DNA of 21,064 bases, taken from positions 1-21,064 of the forward strand of contig PUNP01000652.1 of assembly GCA_003551785.1 (NCBI GenBank). The letters run 5' to 3'. The position numbers and the translations under genes were made by a program. Source of the stretch: Candidatus Brocadiaceae bacterium. Lineage in GTDB: Bacteria > Planctomycetota > Brocadiia > SM23-32. Each line of letters opens with the position of its first letter. Within the stretch, counting starts at the first letter, position 1. The notes under the pieces are model-generated. The model made no database searches. It saw only the letters and a list, made by a program, of their open reading frames with translations, and was not told the origin of the DNA. Below are positions 5,276 through 13,132 of the stretch, piece after piece.

Positions 5276-7708
5276 ATGAGAAAAACACTTTTCAAAATGC
5301 CGTCCCCGCTGATCGGTGTTCTGGCACTGGGCTTCGCTAATCAGCTCGGGCAGCTGCTGATGCTGCGTGAGCTTTTGATGGTCTTCCACGGGCATGAACT
5401 GACGCTGGGTATCATTCTGGCCGGCTGGGTGTTCTGGGAGGGAGCCGGGAGTTGGCTCGGTGGTGTTATTGCGCAGCGTACCGCAAAACCGCGGAGCATG
5501 GTGCTTGCCCTGGGTGCTGCTGCAACGATTGTCATGCCCATTTCAATCATCATGGCGCGGGTCATGCGTGTTTTTTTTGATGTGGTACCGGGCGCGCGGC
5601 TTTCCATTTATGATGCCTTTCGAGTATCATTCCTGGTTCAGGGCCCTCTGTGCATATTGCTGGGAGCGCAGTTCGTTTTGCTGGCGCGTCTGTGGCGCGA
5701 ACATCGTCGGAAAACCGATATGTCCGGTGCGGTGCGAACTTACGTCGTTGAAGCCCTCGGCCATATGGCCGGCGGGCTGGTCTTCTCTCTCCTACTCGTC
5801 CATTTTATGAGCCCGTTGCAGGTGGCGGCTGTCTGCGGAGTATTCATGCTGAGCGGTTTGCTTTTCCTTTTCGAGCGTAAATCAAAACGACGGCATTTCC
5901 AGGCCGCAGCCATTTTGGTGTTTTTCATGGCACTCCCCTTTCTGAGCAGGTTAGACATGTGGGGGTTCGAGCTTCAGTGGCGTCACTTCCTTCCCGACAG
6001 TGAACTTATGGAAACGAAGCCGTCACGCTACGGGAGGATCAACGTGGTCCGCCGTGATAATCAATACAGCTTTTTCCAAAGTAATCATTTCGCCTTCTCC
6101 ACCGGTGAACCGGATGTGGAATTGGTAGCTTTCGAGGAACTGGAAGCTGCCACTCTGGCGCACATGGCCATGTCTCAGCACCCGGAGCCACAGCGGATTC
6201 TGCTGATAGGCGGAGGCATGCGCGGCGTACTCAGAGAATTGCTGCGCTATGATAAAGTGCAAGTGGATTACATTGAACTCGACAGAATGCTTGTTGAGGC
6301 GGCTGTTCCGTATCTCCCGCGCTCCACCCGCGAATCCCTCACCCATGATTCCGTTAATTTAATCACTACCGACGGAAGGCTTTATGTCAAAACAACCGAT
6401 GTGAAATATGACCTGGCGCTCATTGATCTGCCCGATCCCGAGACAGCCGTTCTCAACAGGTTTTATACGCGCGAGTTCTTCACCGAACTGGGCCGCTGTC
6501 TCAACCCGAACGGCATTTTAGCTATGCCGGTCACCTCTACCCCCTCACTGCGTCACTTATCCATAGTTAACCGTAACGCCACTATATTCCATACCCTGCG
6601 GGAAGTGTTTGAAGATGTGATTTCAGTCGGCAATGATATATGCCTTTTTTTGGCAACCGGCCAGGAAGGAAACCTGACGGTGAGTGCACAGGAACTGGCC
6701 GGTCGCTATGCTGAAAGGCAAGTGGAATCCCCAGATTTTTCCGGTGCACACTTCCATACTTTTTTGCGGGAACCGGTCCTGCTGCGAAAAAACTGGATTC
6801 TGCGCCATCATGGCAGGAGCCGCGAGGCGGCATTTGAATCGCCGGATACCGGACCGCTTACCCCCCCTGCTCTGGATGCGCAAAGGGAAAGTGAGAAAAA
6901 CTTGCCTCCCGTGGAAAGACGCTATTTCCTGAATTCGGATTTCCACCCTATCGCTTATTATCACACGCTGATTTTACTTAACCACCTGATGGGCGCCGAA
7001 GCAACGGGGATTTTGAGACGTCTTTTACGGATACGGCTATGGTGGATATTGCCCTTTTTGGGAGCTGCAGTCATTATGGGTGGGATATTGCGTTTGAGCT
7101 CTTTCCTAATTCACAGGAGGCGTTTCGGCGGGGGATATGCCGTCGGAACTGCCGTTTTTGGCATGGGCTTCTCTTCGATGCTGCTCCAGATGGTACTGCT
7201 TTTCTCCTTCCAAAGCGTCTACGGCTATATCTACGAACAGGTGGGCATGATCATGGCTGTTTTTATGGGCGGACTGGCCTTTGGGTGCTGGATGTCAAGC
7301 CGGCTTATGCTGCATAAACCGGGTTTGCAGATGCTTGGCTATGTTCAGGGAGGATGTGCAGTTTTCGCCGCATTGACGGCCGCAATTCTCCCGCTGACGG
7401 GCGCACTGCGCAGCCCTGTTCTGATTTTCTTCACGTTCGCCTTAATGGTATGGACGGCCGGAACTTTGACAGGTGCTCATTACCCCGCAGCAAGTGGCTG
7501 CCGCCATCTCTTCACTGGTAAGACTGAGCGTTCAGCCGGCTTTGCCTACTCGATGGAACTTATCGGCGCCTGTTCCGGTGCTGTTTCAGGCAGTATCGTT
7601 TTAATACCCGTCCTGGGCCTCCCGACCGCCGCTCTTACAGCCTGCGCTTTCAATATAACGGCGATTTTGATAATATGGATTTACGCAGGAACGGATAAAT
7701 ACCGGTGA
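5276..7708 (+). CDS. Membrane-embedded spermidine-synthase-like protein (fused polytopic type)
   Basis: This 810-residue protein has three parts. An N-terminal polytopic membrane block spans residues 10-225. A soluble Rossmann domain of the spermidine/spermine synthase fold follows at 245-460, then a second membrane block to the end. Cofactor-side motifs are present: ILLIGGGMRG (308-317), DYIELD (331-336), DGR (366-368) and LIDLPDPET (382-390), whose aspartates match the catalytic DxxD region. Residues that bind the diamine in soluble SpeE are not: the DExxYHE element reads FEELEAA (286-292), and the acidic residue of GGGDG is Met315. From memory, membrane-fused members often vary here. Aminopropyl transfer to putrescine is therefore not assured; another acceptor or a membrane-linked role is possible. 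It starts directly after repeat copy 8 with no clear ribosome site; ATG 5297 is an alternative. A hairpin overlapping the stop ends the unit. Confidence 0.85.
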   Translation: MRKTLFKMPSPLIGVLALGFANQLGQLLMLRELLMVFHGHELTLGIILAGWVFWEGAGSWLGGVIAQRTAKPRSMVLALGAAATIVMPISIIMARVMRVFFDVVPGARLSIYDAFRVSFLVQGPLCILLGAQFVLLARLWREHRRKTDMSGAVRTYVVEALGHMAGGLVFSLLLVHFMSPLQVAAVCGVFMLSGLLFLFERKSKRRHFQAAAILVFFMALPFLSRLDMWGFELQWRHFLPDSELMETKPSRYGRINVVRRDNQYSFFQSNHFAFSTGEPDVELVAFEELEAATLAHMAMSQHPEPQRILLIGGGMRGVLRELLRYDKVQVDYIELDRMLVEAAVPYLPRSTRESLTHDSVNLITTDGRLYVKTTDVKYDLALIDLPDPETAVLNRFYTREFFTELGRCLNPNGILAMPVTSTPSLRHLSIVNRNATIFHTLREVFEDVISVGNDICLFLATGQEGNLTVSAQELAGRYAERQVESPDFSGAHFHTFLREPVLLRKNWILRHHGRSREAAFESPDTGPLTPPALDAQRESEKNLPPVERRYFLNSDFHPIAYYHTLILLNHLMGAEATGILRRLLRIRLWWILPFLGAAVIMGGILRLSSFLIHRRRFGGGYAVGTAVFGMGFSSMLLQMVLLFSFQSVYGYIYEQVGMIMAVFMGGLAFGCWMSSRLMLHKPGLQMLGYVQGGCAVFAALTAAILPLTGALRSPVLIFFTFALMVWTAGTLTGAHYPAASGCRHLFTGKTERSAGFAYSMELIGACSGAVSGSIVLIPVLGLPTAALTACAFNITAILIIWIYAGTDKYR

Positions 7709-7726
7709 ACAAAGACCGGTGTTTTT
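7697..7726 (+). terminator. Intrinsic terminator overlapping the stop of the spermidine-synthase-like gene
   Basis: Self-complementary arms ACCGGT (7701-7706) and ACCGGT (7715-7720) enclose GAACAAAG and are followed by GTTTTT. Flanking A/T bases can extend the stem. The TGA (7706-7708) lies at the base of the loop. Confidence 0.6.
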
Positions 7727-7870
7727 AAGACTCAATGAATAAAAAGCCTGGTTAGAGCCTGTTTCACAATTCACAGTTATTGCTTCAAGCATACGGCATT
7801 TGCTTATTATAGCCTTATAGGCCAAACTCATAGTGATCCATTTAAGCTTTCTCCGGATGGGGATTTTCAC
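7709..7870. other. Gap with a diverged copy of the CATTTGCTTATTATAGCC motif
   Basis: No gene is seen. CGGCATTTGCTTATTATAGCC at about 7793-7813, with CTTATAGGCC after it, resembles GCGGCATTTGCTCATTATTGCC and CTTTTCGGCC at about 12452-12482. This indicates a shared dispersed element. Confidence 0.4.
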
Positions 7871-9022
7871 ATGAAAAAAAACATCACGAGACGAGGGTTT
7901 ATTCGTCAATGCACGGGTGGGGCCTGTGCAATAGCCGGCGCCGCCTTATATCCAATAGCAACCTCATCCCGGCAAGCTTCGGCGCAGACCGCGACCAGGG
8001 GCCGGCTGGGATTTAAGAAGTCGCCCTGGTTTGTCCCGATTGATAATAATGCACTACGCTGCACCCTCTGCCCGCGCCAGTGCAGCGTTGATGAGGGCAA
8101 AAGAGGGTTTTGCCGGGTACGCGGGAACTGGCAAGGCGATGGATATACGCTGGTCTACGGTAATCCGGCTATAGTGCAGATCGACCCGATAGAGAGGAAG
8201 CCTTTTTACCATGTGCTGCCGGCTTCGAGTTCACTTTCCGCCGCCACGGCGGGGTGCAATGTGCGATGCAAGTTTTGTGAGGTTTGGGACCTGGCACTGG
8301 TCGCCCCTGAAGATGTTCACGCTTATAACCTTTCTCCCGCTCAGCTAACGGAACATGCCGTACAAAGCGATGTAGAATCTTTATGTTTCACTTTCGGTGA
8401 GCCGGTGGTTTTTTATGAATATATGCACGACTCTGCGGCTTCGGCCCGCGAAGAAGGGCTTCTCAACCTCCTGCATTCCAACGGTTACATTGAGGAAAAG
8501 CCGCTGAACGAACTCATGGAACTGCTCGACGGTGCAAATATCGATCTGAAAGCCTTTGACCGGGATTTTTACCGCGATATCGTCGGTGGCGAACTCGACC
8601 CCGTACTGAAGACCCTGAAGCGGATAAGAACGGCCGGACTACACCTGGAGATAACCAATATAGTGATCCCGACCTTAAACGACAAAGAGGATGATATTCG
8701 CAAGATGTGCGAGTGGATACGGGACGAACTCGGTGCGGACACACCGTTGCATTTCAATCGCTTCTACCCGCTGTATCAACTGGCCGACCTGCCGCCCACT
8801 CCGGTTTCAACGCTCGAAAAAGCCCGCAACGCCGCACGCGATGTCGGGCTGAACTATGTATATGTAGGTAATGTCACCGGTCATGAAGGGCAGCATACAT
8901 TCTGCGCCGGGTGCGGTGAAAAGATTATTCATCGAGTAGGGTTTATGATCGATGAACCGAAAATGAGTGGCGAAACCTGCGAGAAATGCGGGCACGAAAT
9001 CCCCGGGATATGGGGAGCGTGA
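7871..9022 (+). CDS. TAT-signal radical SAM protein of the AmmeMemoRadiSam / PFL-activase-like family
   Basis: This 383-residue protein has a twin-arginine leader, TRRGFIRQ (6-13) with a hydrophobic stretch to about 30 and AQA-like processing near 38, so it is predicted to be exported folded. A cysteine block (Cys64, Cys67, Cys71, Cys81; LCPRQC...GFC) precedes the radical SAM cluster motif CNVRCKFC (Cys129, Cys133, Cys136), which binds the [4Fe-4S] cluster that cleaves SAM. The barrel motifs LCFTFGEPVVFYEY, SNGYIEEKPL and IDLKAFD are family-typical. It closes with a zinc-ribbon-like CAGC (345-348) and CEKC (370-373). The family is named for co-occurrence with AMMECR1 and Memo proteins; neither is in this window. 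Substrate unknown. GGATGGGG lies about nine bases before the ATG. It follows the spermidine-synthase-like gene by 162 nt but behind a terminator. Confidence 0.9.
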   Translation: MKKNITRRGFIRQCTGGACAIAGAALYPIATSSRQASAQTATRGRLGFKKSPWFVPIDNNALRCTLCPRQCSVDEGKRGFCRVRGNWQGDGYTLVYGNPAIVQIDPIERKPFYHVLPASSSLSAATAGCNVRCKFCEVWDLALVAPEDVHAYNLSPAQLTEHAVQSDVESLCFTFGEPVVFYEYMHDSAASAREEGLLNLLHSNGYIEEKPLNELMELLDGANIDLKAFDRDFYRDIVGGELDPVLKTLKRIRTAGLHLEITNIVIPTLNDKEDDIRKMCEWIRDELGADTPLHFNRFYPLYQLADLPPTPVSTLEKARNAARDVGLNYVYVGNVTGHEGQHTFCAGCGEKIIHRVGFMIDEPKMSGETCEKCGHEIPGIWGA

Positions 9023-9029
9023 ATAATGG

Positions 9030-12000
9030 TCATAAGGAATTTTCAAGCTCTTCTAATGCACGGCGAGCATCGCGCAGGCCCTGGCTGTAAGGGAATTCAG
9101 TTTCTAATTCTTCGAAAGCCTTCCGCGCCTTTTCCGCCTCACCCATCCCGCAAAGAGATATTACAAGGCGCGACAAAACTTCAGCCTTATGTGTGGAACT
9201 CATCTGGATATTCAGAATTCTTTCAGCCTGGTGGTATGCAACACTATAAGCCTCACGCCCGAGGTACATATCCAGCATCATTATATTAAAAGCGGGCGAG
9301 ACAAAACGGGCCGGATCTTCAATAAGCAGGTCATAGAGCATTTCCATAGCTTCGAGCAAATCGGCATCACCTCCCCTTCTCATCAGGGACCTGGCACGCT
9401 CGCGGCTTGCCTGTCGCATCACTGCTTCGACAGGTTCACTTTCCTCAAGTCTACCTGTCCACTGTTCAACAAAACTGATCGCTTCGGAAGCTTTATCGGC
9501 GCTCAGAAGGGCTTTAGTCCATGTGCGATTCCATTCATAATCCAGTAAAAGTTCGATTCTTTCCCTTTCAGACAATACCTTGTCATAAACCCTGACATCC
9601 GAGATTAAAGCACTAAGGCTTTCTTCTCCTGATTCAGAGGCGCCAACAAACAACGTATCGACATAAGGAGAACGCCCTTGAATGAAATGCAGTAATTCAT
9701 CACGCCCATCGACATACAAAACAGTATCATTACCCGCATCCCGGACAAGCAGGAGGTTATACCAATGCCCTTCTTTCAGCGCCTCATTTGCCTCAGCTGT
9801 AAAAAAATCTTTAAAACATTCTAAAACAGGTTTTCCATTTTGCAGGGTTAGACTAAAATTTTTGCCACTTACAATGTACTGCGTCCCGCGGGGCCGCTCC
9901 GTAAGCTTGAGGCGCAAACTTATGGCAACAGTAGGGTGGGCGGGTTCTTCACTGACCTTTAGACGGGCCAGAGCCCCGAATCCTTTGAAGCTCCCGACAA
10001 GTCCGAGATCATCGTCTTCCACCGGTTCAAAACCTCGTGGATTCTCAATTTCGCCGTACATTTCGTTGCTGCTGAAATCGGGAATTACTGAATTGCCGCT
10101 TTTTATACCGTCAAACGTCCACCAGCCAACGATATGTTCTTCATCAACAGGGTCACGATGTTTTTTAATAGTCCCCATCATTTCAATAACTTCATCGCCC
10201 AAGCCGTAAGCAAGTACTTTCGCACGGGCCTTCCGGAGCATCGCACGATGCCAGGCAGGAGAACCCTCCTTCAATTCCCGGGCTGCGGCCTGGTAACACA
10301 GGAGTGCCCCTGAATAATGTCCTATTAACGGTTCCATACATATATCGCCGATTTCCAGGGTCCAATCGATCGACTTTTCTGCCAGTTCTTCAGCACGATC
10401 ACTCAAGTTAAAAACAAGGTGGCTGCGCCAATCGTTATAGTAGAGTCTGTCGGGATCATATTCTTCAACCGCTTCAAGTGCATTTATAACGTGACTTATC
10501 GGGTAGTCCGTCAAGTCCTTATCAACAATGGCGCGTTCAATATCCCTGGTATCAGCGAGTTTATGTGCACCATGGGGTACATGTATATGCACAGTCTGCT
10601 CAACAGTCCAAAGAGCATCGTCCCCCTCATCCTTCTCATAAGCTTCCAGTTTAACATCATAGCGGCCTGTATGCAGGTATAGATGCCGGATATCTTTCCC
10701 CTCGGCAACACCTCCATCTCCTAATTTCCAACGATACGTGAGGTCATCATTCTCTCCGATAGCCGGCACTGAAAAATCCACAAAAATAAGATCAGGAGAG
10801 CCGGGTATACGGCTCTCTTCAGTGATCTGCCATGCAACAGGATGACGGCCACCGTCCATGTTAGAATTCCTGACAGCAGCTTCAGCGACATCAGTAAACA
10901 TTTCAGGTTCCATAATATCCTCTTCTTCCTGACCTGGTTTACGCCACAGCATCAAAGCCAGGTAATCCTCTCCGGTCGCAGCATAGAGGAATTCAACCCG
11001 ATGTACCCCGGGTTCCAGGTTTATAGCACCCTCCTCATAGCCATAATATCGCCCTCTCCTCCTGGGAACTTCCTGATCAGCAGGCCATCCTGTAATCTCC
11101 CTGCCGTTCACCAACAGCCACGAGGCTCCATCGGAAGCGGCATAAAAAGTATGAGTATTATTTTCTATTTCGGAGATAGCAGCTGTCACATACTCAAGTC
11201 TCCATTCTGCCTCCTCAAGGGTCTGCTTCTCCAATTTATCACGTCTCACACGCCACTCTTCAAACGCTGTTCTTCTGTTGCTGATTTCACTTTCATCCTC
11301 GGCATCTTTAGCTTCCTGCAATGCGGCTTCAGCTTCTTCAACTTTTTTGTTGAGATCTTCGAGTTCGGCTTTAAGCTTGGGAACCTTCTTTTCCAGCTCT
11401 CTGCGCTCTTCATCAAAATCATCGATGGCGGATTTATCAGCCTGCTCCACCTCAAAATACCCCACGTATCTGTTCAGAGACAAAGGTGCACCTTGATTTG
11501 CCAGGTATTCCAAAGGGGTGGGCCCGTAATTGCGATGCATGTGATAGCCGTGCTGAACCTTCTGAACCAGACTTCGACCATGAGATTCAGGGGCCTGGTT
11601 CCAGAGCTTGATAAAATCATCTATATCAGAATGATCGAAATCATCAAGGTATTCTGTGCCGAAGTTTTTGGTTTCAAGCGTGAAACCGTGCTTTCTATCC
11701 CATTCCGGCTGATCAGGTATTACATCTTCCTCCCAAAGATAGAGGTAATAGATGGAATTATCGGTCTCCTCATTGGCATCAGGTGCAAAACTGGTATCAA
11801 ACAGCACACGAACAGGTTCATCCTGGCGCTCCCAAAGGGTCGAAACGGCACGCAGAGAGCCGTCAGGCGCATATACAACCGGAATAAGACCGTCAACATC
11901 CCAACCGCCCGGCCAGACTGAAACGGTCGTAACGGGTGAGCTGGGGGTTTTTCCATCGTTCTTAATGGGGACTTGAATCTCGTAATGCACCAGAGCGCCC

Positions 12001-12155
12001 TCGAGGTCGATTTCTGCCTGCGGTGGCGCAATACCAGCCCCTTGCTCAGCAATAACTTCTCCAGAGAGGCAAAGAAGCACGCTCACGGCAAATAGTATTA
12101 TGGATGCCGACTTCGATATCCACTCCACACTTTTCTCTGTTTTTTTTATACTCAT
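9030..12155 (-). CDS. Large secreted multidomain protein (split PA14-like, PKD, LamG, TPR-like)
   Basis: This is a 1,041-residue protein. I chose ATG 12153-12155 because it opens a clean signal peptide (MSIKKTEKS..., hydrophobic ILFAVSVLLCL, cleavage near 36 after EVIA). The further-upstream start would be a TTG inside a repeat motif. Domain order: a beta-rich domain (45-150) vaguely like DUF2341; a PA14-like domain whose strands RYVGYFEVEQAD (229-240) and FYAASDGASWLLVNG (337-351) are separated by an acidic-basic coiled coil (240-324). Next come a PKD domain (445-525, with WKLGDGG and HTGRYDVKLEA), a LamG-like jelly roll (676-861, GWWTFDG and LYVDGRDELLHF), and a helical TPR-like tail. It is predicted periplasmic or extracellular, with binding or scaffold character; no catalytic motif is seen. 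It converges on the radical SAM gene with a 7-nt gap. Confidence 0.85.
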   Translation of the reverse strand: MSIKKTEKSVEWISKSASIILFAVSVLLCLSGEVIAEQGAGIAPPQAEIDLEGALVHYEIQVPIKNDGKTPSSPVTTVSVWPGGWDVDGLIPVVYAPDGSLRAVSTLWERQDEPVRVLFDTSFAPDANEETDNSIYYLYLWEEDVIPDQPEWDRKHGFTLETKNFGTEYLDDFDHSDIDDFIKLWNQAPESHGRSLVQKVQHGYHMHRNYGPTPLEYLANQGAPLSLNRYVGYFEVEQADKSAIDDFDEERRELEKKVPKLKAELEDLNKKVEEAEAALQEAKDAEDESEISNRRTAFEEWRVRRDKLEKQTLEEAEWRLEYVTAAISEIENNTHTFYAASDGASWLLVNGREITGWPADQEVPRRRGRYYGYEEGAINLEPGVHRVEFLYAATGEDYLALMLWRKPGQEEEDIMEPEMFTDVAEAAVRNSNMDGGRHPVAWQITEESRIPGSPDLIFVDFSVPAIGENDDLTYRWKLGDGGVAEGKDIRHLYLHTGRYDVKLEAYEKDEGDDALWTVEQTVHIHVPHGAHKLADTRDIERAIVDKDLTDYPISHVINALEAVEEYDPDRLYYNDWRSHLVFNLSDRAEELAEKSIDWTLEIGDICMEPLIGHYSGALLCYQAAARELKEGSPAWHRAMLRKARAKVLAYGLGDEVIEMMGTIKKHRDPVDEEHIVGWWTFDGIKSGNSVIPDFSSNEMYGEIENPRGFEPVEDDDLGLVGSFKGFGALARLKVSEEPAHPTVAISLRLKLTERPRGTQYIVSGKNFSLTLQNGKPVLECFKDFFTAEANEALKEGHWYNLLLVRDAGNDTVLYVDGRDELLHFIQGRSPYVDTLFVGASESGEESLSALISDVRVYDKVLSERERIELLLDYEWNRTWTKALLSADKASEAISFVEQWTGRLEESEPVEAVMRQASRERARSLMRRGGDADLLEAMEMLYDLLIEDPARFVSPAFNIMMLDMYLGREAYSVAYHQAERILNIQMSSTHKAEVLSRLVISLCGMGEAEKARKAFEELETEFPYSQGLRDARRALEELENSL

Positions 12156-12210
12156 ATATACCCCGGACAAGCTGGAAAAGTCGATGATAGTTGCTGATGG
12201 CTGGTGGCGT

Positions 12211-12522
12211 GGCCGAAAAGCGCACAATGGCCAATAAGCAACGATCTACCGCGCCCTTTCAAGGCGCAAAAATACGTGTGAATCATCACCTCGGGTTGAA
12301 ACCCGAGGCTACCGTACTTTGCCCCTCCGGGGCAAGGCCTCTGTCTTCGCCCCAGCGGGGCGAGGTTAGGTAGCCCCTGGTTTTAACCAGGGGGGAATAA
12401 ATGATTCAAAGATAAATGCGCCCAGGTAGGGGCGCGATTGCTCTTGGAATAGCGGCATTTGCTCATTATTGCCTTTTCGGCCAGGCTCCCAGGGGCTTGG
12501 CCGAAAAGGTGCAAAATGAGAA
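12211..12522. repeat. Palindrome-rich composite element (REP/MITE-like)
   Basis: A series of hairpins lies between 12251 and 12435: GCGCC/GGCGC (12251-12267), CCTCGGGTTGAAACCCGAGG (12289-12308), TTGCCCC/GGGGCAA (12319-12335), TCGCCCC/GGGGCGA (12347-12363), CCCCTGGTTTTAACCAGGGG (12374-12393) and GCGCCC/GGGCGC (12418-12435). The two halves are imperfect inverted copies, with TGAATCAT at 12279 mirrored by ATGATTCA at 12401. Outside them, GGCCGAAAAGCGC...AATAAGC (12211) is mirrored by TTGCTCATT...CCTTTTCGGCC (near 12458-12482) and repeated at 12498-12520. An inverted half copy lies at 20086-20185. Confidence 0.7.
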
Positions 12523-12864
12523 ATATAGTAACACAAGATGCCTTTCATAGTATAGCACGCATCCCTGCGTGCGCCCTGGACAGGCAAGGTGCCTGTCATA
12601 CATTACGCCGGCAGCCTTTTCGGCCACGTCCCTAGCGGTTCTTTCCACTTGTTTATGTGGTTCAGCGGCATCCTGACGAGGTCATTTTCGAGGCACGGCG
12701 ACAAAGTCAACCTGCGGAGTCGCAACGAAGAAATAGCCCTTCAGGATGCCTCCCGCAGGGCCGGTCGGCGATGGATTATCTGCTACGTTGCAGATCGGCG
12801 CCGACCTGACAAGCTCCGGCTTTTCACTGCAACTTGCATATGAACCACCGTCTCTCCGGCTGAA

Positions 12865-12892
12865 TCCATAAAATAAAGTGGAATGATCCACT
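12865..12892 (-). terminator. Possible minus-strand intrinsic terminator
   Basis: On the minus strand AGTGGA-TCAT-TCCACT is followed by TTTATTTTATGG. It lies about 240 nt beyond the stop of the 1,860-residue gene. The stem is short and the T-run interrupted, so this is tentative. Confidence 0.35.
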
Positions 12893-13132
12893 ATTGGACA
12901 GCCAACAAATCAGGCAAATGACAGCCGACACGAAAAGATAAAACTGCTCAATTCCCCAAAAAGCATTCGATGCTGCTTTACCAACAAGGAACAAGATTCT
13001 GCCAAGCTTTTTACCTAAAAAGCGGAGCTGCGTTTGACATTAGCCACAAATGCACCACTGAAAACGCGTGAAATACAGGTTAAGAGTCTGAAAACACAGT
13101 ATATTGACTTTGTATTTGTAGAGTGAGCATTT

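Larger units (their letters stand above)
12156..13132. other. Gene-free interval between the two large secreted-protein genes
   Basis: I find no credible gene. The left half is the palindrome element. At 12667-12751 GGCATCCTGA and TCAGGATGCC form a widely spaced inverted repeat. Two hairpins lie downstream of the 1,860-residue gene: GCTTTTTACCTAAAAAGC (13006-13023) and AGTGGA/TCCACT (12877-12892). The upstream regulatory region of the 1,041-residue gene must lie here, but no convincing promoter is visible. Confidence 0.55.

Noticed and set aside
10842..11921. 359-residue plus-strand open frame within the secreted-protein gene
   Set aside because: It runs antisense to a well-supported coding sequence with clear domains. 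Its composition (many F, I, S) is typical of an antisense shadow.
12251..12435. The palindrome cluster as a CRISPR array
   Set aside because: The hairpins differ in sequence and there are no regular direct repeats with unique spacers.
12589..12843. 84-codon plus-strand frame in the gene-free interval
   Set aside because: It crosses the inverted repeat GGCATCCTGA/TCAGGATGCC, has no ribosome site and no recognisable protein features.
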